Source of the DNA: Labia minor
Taxonomy: Eukaryota > Arthropoda > Insecta > Dermaptera > Spongiphoridae
Assembly (NCBI GenBank): GCA_963082975.1
Contig: CAUJBJ010000022.1
Coordinates: 1-64,000, forward strand
Length of the DNA stretch: 64,000 nucleotides
Direction of reading: 5' to 3'
The translations under genes and the position numbers were made by a program. The notes beneath the pieces are model-generated. The model made no database searches, was not told the origin of the DNA, and saw nothing but the letters and a program-made list of their open reading frames with translations. The first letter of the stretch is position 1. Each line of letters starts with the position of its first letter. Below, piece by piece: positions 51,998 to 62,700 of this stretch.

Positions 51998-54900
51998 GAA
52001 GGAAAAGTCTGATTTTGTTCAAATATTAAAGGGAAAATCCTACTTTTATAAATACGAGGGATAAAATTATCTTTTTTATTTTATTTTATTAATTTTCTGA
52101 TTCTAATGAAGAATAAATTCATATTTGATCGATTTCTTAAATATTTTCATTGAATTCTTACGGAAAAGTCTGATTTTGTTCAAATATTAAAGGGAAAAAC
52201 CTACTTTTTTAAATACGAGGGATAAAATTATCTTTTATATTTTATTTTATTAATTTTCTGATTCTATTGAAGAATAAATTCATATTTGATCGATTTCTTA
52301 AATATTTTCATTGAATTCTTACGGAAAAGTCTGATTTTGTTCAAATATTAAAGGGAAAATCCTACTTTTTTAAATACGAGGGATAAAATTATCTTTTATA
52401 TTTTATTTTATTAATTTTCTGATTCTATTGAAGAATAAATTCATATTTGATCGATTTCTTAAATATTTTCATTGAATTCTTACGGATTATTGTGATTTTG
52501 TTCAAATATTAAAGGGAAAATCCTACTTTTTTAAATACGAGGGATAAAATTATCTTTTATATTTTATTTTATTAATTTTCTGATTCTAATGAAGAATAAA
52601 TTCATATTTGATCGATTTCTTAAATATTTTCATTGAATTCTTACGGATTACTGTGATTTTATTCAAATATTAAAGGGAAAATCCTACTTTTTTAAATACG
52701 AGGGATAAAATTATCTTTTTTATTTTATTTTATTAATTTTCTGATTCTATTGAAGAATAAATTCATATTTGATCGATTTCTTAAATATTTTCATTGAATT
52801 CTTACGGATTACTGTGATTTTGTTCAAATATTAAAGGGAAAATCCTAGTTTTTTAAATACGAGGGATAAAATTATCTTTTTTATTTTATTTTATTAATTT
52901 TCTGGTTCTAATGAAGAATAAATTCATATTTGATCGATTTCTTAAATATTTTCATTGAATTCTTACGGAAAATCTGATTTTGTTCAAATATTAAAGGGAA
53001 AATTCCTACTTTTTTAAATACGAGGGATAAAATTATCTTTTATATTTTATTTTATTAATTTTCTGATTCTATTGAAGAATAAATTCATATTTGATCGATT
53101 TCTTAAATATTTTCATTTAATTCTTACGGATTAGTGTGATTTTGTTCAAATATTAAAGGGAAAATCCTACTTTTTTAAATACGAGGGATAAAATTATCTT
53201 TTATATTTTATTTTATTAATTTTCTGATTCTATTGAAGAATAAATTCATATTTGATCGATTTCTTAAATATTTTCATTGAATTCTTACGGAAAAGTCTGA
53301 TTTTGTTCAAATATTAAAGGGAAAATCCTACTTTTTTAAATACGAGGGATAAAATTATCTTTTTTATTTTATTTTATTAATTTTCTGATTATAATTAAGA
53401 ATAAATTCATATTTGATCGATTTCTTAAATATTTTCATTGAATTCTTACGGAAAAGTCTGATTTTGTTCAAATATTAAAGGGAAAATCCTACTTTTTTAA
53501 ATACGAGGGATAAAATTATCTTTTTTATTTTATTTTATTAATTTTCTGATTCTATTGAAGAATAAATTCATATTTGATCGATTTCTTAAATATTTCCATT
53601 GAATTCTTACGGATTACTGTGATTTTGTTCAAATATTAAAGGGAAAATCCTACTTTTTTAAATACGAGGGATAAAATTATCTTTTTTATTTTATTTTATT
53701 AATTTTCTGATTCTAATGAAGAATAAATTCATATTTGATCGATTTCTTAAATATTTTCATTGAAATCTTACGGAAAAGTCTGATTTTGTTCAAATATTAA
53801 AGGGAAAATCCTACTTTTTTAAATACGACGGACAAAATTATCTTTTATATTTTATTTTATTCATTTTCTGATTCTAATTAAGAATAAATTCATATTTGAT
53901 CGATTTCTTAAATATTTTCATTGAATTCTTACGGAAAATTCTGATTTTGTTCAAATATTAAAGGGAAAATCCTACTTTTTTAAATACGAGGGATAAAATT
54001 ATCTTTTATATTTTATTTTATTAATTTTCTGATTCTATTGAAGAATAAATTCATATTTGATCGATTTCTTAAATATTTTCATTGAATTCTTACGGATTAC
54101 TGTGATTTTATTCAAATATTAAAGGGAAAATCCTACTTTTTTAAATACGAGGGATAAAATTATCTTTTTTATTTTATTTTATTAATTTTCTGATTCTATT
54201 GAAGAATAAATTCATATTTGATCGATTTCTTAAATATTTTCATTGAATTCTTACGGATTACTGTGATTTTGTTCAAATATTAAAGGGAAAATCCTAGTTT
54301 TTTAAATACGAGGGATAAAATTATCTTTTTTATTTTATTTTATTAATTTTCTGGTTCTAATGAAGAATAAATTCATATTTGATCGATTTCTTAAATATTT
54401 TCATTGAATTCTTACGGAAAATCTGATTTTGTTCAAATATTAAAGGGAAAATTCCTACTTTTTTAAATACGAGGGATAAAATTATCTTTTATATTTTATT
54501 TTATTAATTTTCTGATTCTATTGAAGAATAAATTCATATTTGATCGATTTCTTAAATATTTTCATTGAATTCTTACGGATTATTGTGATTTTGTTCAAAT
54601 ATTAAAGGGAAAATCCTACTTTTTTAAATACGAGGGATAAAATTATCTTTTATATTTTATTTTATTAATTTTCTGATTCTAATGAAGAATAAATTCATAT
54701 TTGATCGATTTCTTAAATATTTTCATTGAATTCTTACGGATTACTGTGATTTTATTCAAATATTAAAGGGAAAATCCTACTTTTTTAAATACGAGGGATA
54801 AAATTATCTTTTTTATTTTATTTTATTAATTTTCTGATTCTAATGAAGAATAAATTCATATTTGATCGATTTCTTAAATATTTTCATTGAATTCTTACGG

Positions 54901-55378
54901 AAAAGTCTGATTTTGTTCAAATATTAAAGGGAAAATCCTACTTTTTTAAATACGAGGGATAAAATTATCTTTTTTATTTTATTTTATTAATTTTCTGATT
55001 ATAATTAAGAATAAATTCATATTTGATCGATTTCTTAAATATTTTCATTGAATTCTTACGGAAAAGTCTGATTTTGTTCAAATATTAAAGGGAAAATCCT
55101 ACTTTTTTAAATACGAGGGATAAAATTATCTTTTTTATTTTATTTTATTAATTTTCTGATTCTAATGAAGAATAAATTCATATTTGATCGATTTCTTAAA
55201 TATTTTCATTGAAATCTTACGGAAAAGTCTGATTTTGTTCAAATATTAAAGGGAAAATCCTACTTTTTTAAATACGACGGACAAAATTATCTTTTATATT
55301 TTATTTTATTCATTTTCTGATTCTAATTAAGAATAAATTCATATTTGATCGATTTCTTAAATATTTTCATTGAATTCT

Positions 55379-55539
55379 TACGGAAAAGTCTGATTTTGAT
55401 CAAATATTAAAGCGAAAATCCTACTTTTTTAAATACGAGGAATAAAATTATCTTTTTTATTTTATTTTATAAATTTTCTGATTCTAATGAAGAATAAATT
55501 CATATTTGATCGATTTCTTAAATATTTTCATTGAATTCT
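55379..55539 (+). repeat. Hybrid monomer, sister copy
   Basis: It is the +3,542-bp counterpart of 51,837-51,997, with the same GTCTG-TTTTGATC combination and the same TTCTGAAGG boundary. Confidence 0.8.
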
Positions 55540-56775
55540 GAAGGAAAAGTCTGATTTTGTTCAAATATTAAAGGGAAAATCCTACTTTTATAAATACGAG
55601 GGATAAAATTATCTTTTTTATTTTATTTTATTAATTTTCTGATTCTAATGAAGAATAAATTCATATTTGATCGATTTCTTAAATATTTTCATTGAATTCT
55701 TACGGAAAAGTCTGATTTTGTTCAAATATTAAAGGGAAAAACCTACTTTTTTAAATACGAGGGATAAAATTATCTTTTATATTTTATTTTATTAATTTTC
55801 TGATTCTATTGAAGAATAAATTCATATTTGATCGATTTCTTAAATATTTTCATTGAATTCTTACGGAAAAGTCTGATTTTGTTCAAATATTAAAGGGAAA
55901 ATCCTACTTTTTTAAATACGAGGGATAAAATTATCTTTTATATTTTATTTTATTAATTTTCTGATTCTATTGAAGAATAAATTCATATTTGATCGATTTC
56001 TTAAATATTTTCATTGAATTCTTACGGATTATTGTGATTTTGTTCAAATATTAAAGGGAAAATCCTACTTTTTTAAATACGAGGGATAAAATTATCTTTT
56101 ATATTTTATTTTATTAATTTTCTGATTCTAATGAAGAATAAATTCATATTTGATCGATTTCTTAAATATTTTCATTGAATTCTTACGGATTACTGTGATT
56201 TTATTCAAATATTAAAGGGAAAATCCTACTTTTTTAAATACGAGGGATAAAATTATCTTTTTTATTTTATTTTATTAATTTTCTGATTCTATTGAAGAAT
56301 AAATTCATATTTGATCGATTTCTTAAATATTTTCATTGAATTCTTACGGATTACTGTGATTTTGTTCAAATATTAAAGGGAAAATCCTAGTTTTTTAAAT
56401 ACGAGGGATAAAATTATCTTTTTTATTTTATTTTATTAATTTTCTGGTTCTAATGAAGAATAAATTCATATTTGATCGATTTCTTAAATATTTTCATTGA
56501 ATTCTTACGGAAAATCTGATTTTGTTCAAATATTAAAGGGAAAATTCCTACTTTTTTAAATACGAGGGATAAAATTATCTTTTATATTTTATTTTATTAA
56601 TTTTCTGATTCTATTGAAGAATAAATTCATATTTGATCGATTTCTTAAATATTTTCATTTAATTCTTACGGATTAGTGTGATTTTGTTCAAATATTAAAG
56701 GGAAAATCCTACTTTTTTAAATACGAGGGATAAAATTATCTTTTATATTTTATTTTATTAATTTTCTGATTCTAT

Positions 56776-59700
56776 TGAAGAATAAATTCATATTTGATCG
56801 ATTTCTTAAATATTTTCATTGAATTCTTACGGAAAAGTCTGATTTTGTTCAAATATTAAAGGGAAAATCCTACTTTTTTAAATACGAGGGATAAAATTAT
56901 CTTTTTTATTTTATTTTATTAATTTTCTGATTATAATTAAGAATAAATTCATATTTGATCGATTTCTTAAATATTTTCATTGAATTCTTACGGAAAAGTC
57001 TGATTTTGTTCAAATATTAAAGGGAAAATCCTACTTTTTTAAATACGAGGGATAAAATTATCTTTTTTATTTTATTTTATTAATTTTCTGATTCTATTGA
57101 AGAATAAATTCATATTTGATCGATTTCTTAAATATTTCCATTGAATTCTTACGGATTACTGTGATTTTGTTCAAATATTAAAGGGAAAATCCTACTTTTT
57201 TAAATACGAGGGATAAAATTATCTTTTTTATTTTATTTTATTAATTTTCTGATTCTAATGAAGAATAAATTCATATTTGATCGATTTCTTAAATATTTTC
57301 ATTGAAATCTTACGGAAAAGTCTGATTTTGTTCAAATATTAAAGGGAAAATCCTACTTTTTTAAATACGACGGACAAAATTATCTTTTATATTTTATTTT
57401 ATTCATTTTCTGATTCTAATTAAGAATAAATTCATATTTGATCGATTTCTTAAATATTTTCATTGAATTCTTACGGAAAATTCTGATTTTGTTCAAATAT
57501 TAAAGGGAAAATCCTACTTTTTTAAATACGAGGGATAAAATTATCTTTTATATTTTATTTTATTAATTTTCTGATTCTATTGAAGAATAAATTCATATTT
57601 GATCGATTTCTTAAATATTTTCATTGAATTCTTACGGATTATTGTGATTTTGTTCAAATATTAAAGGGAAAATCCTACTTTTTTAAATACGAGGGATAAA
57701 ATTATCTTTTATATTTTATTTTATTAATTTTCTGATTCTAATGAAGAATAAATTCATATTTGATCGATTTCTTAAATATTTTCATTGAATTCTTACGGAT
57801 TACTGTGATTTTATTCAAATATTAAAGGGAAAATCCTACTTTTTTAAATACGAGGGATAAAATTATCTTTTTTATTTTATTTTATTAATTTTCTGATTCT
57901 AATGAAGAATAAATTCATATTTGATCGATTTCTTAAATATTTTCATTGAATTCTTACGGAAAAGTCTGATTTTGTTCAAATATTAAAGGGAAAATCCTAC
58001 TTTTTTAAATACGAGGGATAAAATTATCTTTTTTATTTTATTTTATTAATTTTCTGATTATAATTAAGAATAAATTCATATTTGATCGATTTCTTAAATA
58101 TTTTCATTGAATTCTTACGGAAAAGTCTGATTTTGTTCAAATATTAAAGGGAAAATCCTACTTTTTTAAATACGAGGGATAAAATTATCTTTTATATTTT
58201 ATTTTATTAATTTTCTGATTCTATTGAAGAATAAATTCATATTTGATCGATTTCTTAAATATTTTCATTGAATTCTTACGGAAAAGTCTGATTTTGTTCA
58301 AATATTAAAGGGAAAATCCTACTTTTTTAAATACGAGGGATAAAATTATCTTTTTTATTTTATTTTATTAATTTTCTGATTATAATTAAGAATAAATTCA
58401 TATTTGATCGATTTCTTAAATATTTTCATTGAATTCTTACGGAAAAGTCTGATTTTGTTCAAATATTAAAGGGAAAATCCTACTTTTTTAAATACGAGGG
58501 ATAAAATTATCTTTTTTATTTTATTTTATTAATTTTCTGATTCTATTGAAGAATAAATTCATATTTGATCGATTTCTTAAATATTTTCATTGAATTCTTA
58601 CGGATTACTGTGATTTTGTTCAAATATTAAAGGGAAAATCCTACTTTTTTAAATACGAGGGATAAAATTTACTTTTTTATTTTATTTTATTAATTTTCTG
58701 ATTCTAATGAAGAATAAATTCATATTTGATCGATTTCTTAAATATTTTCATTGAAATCTTACGGAAAAGTCTGATTTTGTTCAAATATTAAAGGGAAAAT
58801 CCTACTTTTTTAAATACGACGGACAAAATTATCTTTTATATTTTATTTTATTCATTTTCTGATTCTAATTAAGAATAAATTCATATTTGATCGATTTCTT
58901 AAATATTTTCATTGAATTCTTACGGAAAATTCTGATTTTGTTCAAATATTAAAGGGAAAATCCTACTTTTTTAAATACGAGGGATAAAATTATCTTTTAT
59001 ATTTTATTTTATTAATTTTCTGATTCTATTGAAGAATAAATTCATATTTGATCGATTTCTTAAATATTTTCATTGAATTCTTACGGATTATTGTGATTTT
59101 GTTCAAATATTAAAGGGAAAATCCTACTTTTTTAAATACGAGGGATAAAATTATCTTTTTTATTTTATTTTATTAATTTTCTGATTCTAATGAAGAATAA
59201 ATTCATATTTGATCGATTTCTTAAATATTTTCATTGAATTCTTACGGAAAAGTCTGATTTTGTTCAAATATTAAAGGGAAAATCCTACTTTTTTAAATAC
59301 GAGGGATAAAATTATCTTTTATATTTTATTTTATTAATTTTCTGATTCTATTGAAGAATAAATTCATATTTGATCGATTTCTTAAATATTTTCATTGAAT
59401 TCTTACGGATTACTGTGATTTTATTCAAATATTAAAGGGAAAATCCTACTTTTTTAAATACGAGGGATAAAATTATCTTTTTTATTTTATTTTATTAATT
59501 TTCTGATTCTAATGAAGAATAAATTCATATTTGATCGATTTCTTAAATATTTTCATTGAATTCTTACGGAAAAGTGTGATTTTGATCAAATATTAAAGCG
59601 AAAATCCTACTTTTTTAAATACGAGGAATAAAATTATCTTTTTTATTTTATTTTATAAATTTTCTGATTCTAATGAAGAATAAATTCATATTTGATCGAT

Positions 59701-62700
59701 TTCTTAAATATTTTCATTGAATTCTGAAGGAAAAGTCTGATTTTGTTCAAATATTAAAGGGAAAATCCTACTTTTATAAATACGAGGGATAAAATTATCT
59801 TTTTTATTTTATTTTATTAATTTTCTGATTCTAATGAAGAATAAATTCATATTTGATCGATTTCTTAAATATTTTCATTGAATTCTTACGGAAAAGTCTG
59901 ATTTTGTTCAAATATTAAAGGGAAAAACCTACTTTTTTAAATACGAGGGATAAAATTATCTTTTATATTTTATTTTATTAATTTTCTGATTCTATTGAAG
60001 AATAAATTCATATTTGATCGATTTCTTAAATATTTTCATTGAATTCTTACGGAAAATTCTGATTTTGTTCAAATATTAAAGGGAAAATCCTACTTTTTTA
60101 AATACGAGGGATAAAATTATCTTTTATATTTTATTTTATTAATTTTCTGATTCTATTGAAGAATAAATTCATATTTGATCGATTTCTTAAATATTTTCAT
60201 TGAATTCTTACGGATTATTGTGATTTTGTTCAAATATTAAAGGGAAAATCCTACTTTTTTAAATACGAGGGATAAAATTATCTTTTATATTTTATTTTAT
60301 TAATTTTCTGATTCTAATGAAGAATAAATTCATCTTTGATCGATTTCTTAAATATTTTCATTGAATTCTTACGGATTACTGTGATTTTATTCAAATATTA
60401 AAGGGAAAATCCTACTTTTTTAAATACGAGGGATAAAATTATCTTTTTTATTTTATTTTATTAATTTTCTGATTCTATTGAAGAATAAATTCATATTTGA
60501 TCGATTTCTTAAATATTTTCATTGAATTCTTACGGAAAAGTCTGATTTTGTTCAAATATTAAAGGGAAAATCCTACTTTTTTAAATACGAGGGATAAAAT
60601 TATCTTTTATATTTTATTTTATTAATTTTCTGATTCTATTGAAGAATAAATTCATATTTGATCGATTTCTTAAATATTTTCATTAAATTCTTACGGAAAA
60701 TTCTGATTTTGTTCAAATATTAAAGGGAAAATCCTACTTTTTTAAATACGAGGGATAAAATTATCTTTTATATTTTATTTTATTAATTTTCTGATTCTAT
60801 TGAAGAATAAATTCATATTTGATCGATTTCTTAAATATTTTCATTGAATTCTTACGGAAAATTCTGATTTTGTTCAAATATTAAAGGGAAAATCCTACTT
60901 TTTTAAATACGAGGGATAAAATTATCTTTTATATTTTATTTTATTAATTTTCTGATTCTATTGAAGAATAAATTCATATTTGATCGATTTCTTAAATATT
61001 TTCATTGAATTCTTACGGATTATTGTGATTTTGTTCAAATATTAAAGGGAAAATCCTACTTTTTTAAATACGAGGGATAAAATTATCTTTTATATTTTAT
61101 TTTATTAATTTTCTGATTCTAATGAAGAATAAATTCATATTTGATCGATTTCTTAAATATTTTCATTGAATTCTTACGGATTACTGTGATTTTGTTCAAA
61201 TATTAAAGGGAAAATCCTACTTTTTTAAATACGAGGGATAAAATTATCTTTTATATTTTATTTTATTAATTTTCTGATTCTAATGAAGAATAAATTCATA
61301 TTTGATCGATTTCTTAAATATTTTCATTGAATTCTTACGGAAAAGTCTGATTTTGTTCAAATATTAAAGGGAAAATCCTACTTTTTTAAATACGAGGGAT
61401 AAAATTATCTTTTTTATTTTATTTTATTAATTTTCTGATTATAATTAAGAATAAATTCATATTTGATCGATTTCTTAAATATTTTCATTGAATTCTTACG
61501 GAAAAGTCTGATTTTGTTCAAATATTAAAGGGAAAATCCTACTTTTTTAAATACGAGGGATAAAATTATCTTTTTTATTTTATTTTATTAATTTTCTGAT
61601 TCTATTGAAGAATAAATTCATATTTGATCGATTTCTTAAATATTTCCATTGAATTCTTACGGATTACTGTGATTTTGTTCAAATATTAAAGGGAAAATCC
61701 TACTTTTTTAAATACGAGGGATAAAATTATCTTTTTTATTTTATTTTATTAATTTTCTGATTCTAATGAAGAATAAATTCATATTTGATCGATTTCTTAA
61801 ATATTTTCATTGAAATCTTACGGAAAAGTCTGATTTTGTTCAAATATTAAAGGGAAAATCCTACTTTTTTAAATACGACGGACAAAATTATCTTTTATAT
61901 TTTATTTTATTCATTTTCTGATTCTAATTAAGAATAAATTCATATTTGATCGATTTCTTAAATATTTTCATTGAATTCTTACGGAAAATTCTGATTTTGT
62001 TCAAATATTAAAGGGAAAATCCTACTTTTTTAAATACGAGGGATAAAATTATCTTTTATATTTTATTTTATTAATTTTCTGATTCTATTGAAGAATAAAT
62101 TCATATTTGATCGATTTCTTAAATATTTTCATTGAATTCTTACGGATTATTGTGATTTTGTTCAAATATTAAAGGGAAAATCCTACTTTTTTAAATACGA
62201 GGGATAAAATTATCTTTTATATTTTATTTTATTAATTTTCTGATTCTAATGAAGAATAAATTCATATTTGATCGATTTCTTAAATATTTTCATTGAATTC
62301 TTACGGATTACTGTGATTTTATTCAAATATTAAAGGGAAAATCCTACTTTTTTAAATACGAGGGATAAAATTATCTTTTTTATTTTATTTTATTAATTTT
62401 CTGATTCTAATGAAGAATAAATTCATATTTGATCGATTTCTTAAATATTTTCATTGAATTCTTACGGAAAAGTCTGATTTTGTTCAAATATTAAAGGGAA
62501 AATCCTACTTTTTTAAATACGAGGGATAAAATTATCTTTTTTATTTTATTTTATTAATTTTCTGATTATAATTAAGAATAAATTCATATTTGATCGATTT
62601 CTTAAATATTTTCATTGAATTCTTACGGAAAAGTCTGATTTTGTTCAAATATTAAAGGGAAAATCCTACTTTTTTAAATACGAGGGATAAAATTATCTTT

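Larger units (their letters stand above)
46683..52160 (+). repeat. Irregular HOR zone marked by TTCTGAAGG boundaries
   Basis: The unit pair GATC / AAAGCG / GAGGAAT ending TTCTGAAGG, followed by a unit with CTTTTATAAATACG, recurs with CTGAAGG at 46,844, 47,971, 49,903 and 51,996. Spacings are 1,127, 1,932 and 2,093 bp, that is 7, 12 and 13 units. It recurs again at 55,538 (+22 units) and 59,724 (+26 units). An AAAACCTAC unit always follows. The joint entering the zone at about 46,680 reads CATTTAATTTTACGG, one base short, and looks like a recombination scar. In the 10.5-34.6 kb zone the equivalent boundary is TTCTGACGG, so the two zones have distinct subtypes. Confidence 0.85.
50500..57640 (+). 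repeat. 3,542-bp HOR of 22 monomers, two tandem copies
   Basis: Every unit from about 50.5 kb to 54.09 kb reappears in order at exactly +3,542 bp (22 x 161). Unit starts are 50,549 and 54,091 (ATTACTG / TTTTATTC); matching markers include CCTAG/CTGG, AAAATCTG, ATTATTG, TTATAATTAAG, GAAATC, CGACGGAC, the hybrid GTCTG-TTTTGATC unit (51,837 and 55,379), CTGAAGG (51,996 and 55,538), CATTTAATTC and TTTCCATTG. I found no difference at the markers compared. The pair ends near 57,640, where ATTATTG replaces ATTACTG. Inside the unit a smaller 13-unit (2,093-bp) echo is visible, since AAAACCTAC, AAAAGTC, ATTATTG, ATTACTG and CCTAG units run in series both at 50.06 and at 52.15 kb. Confidence 0.93.
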
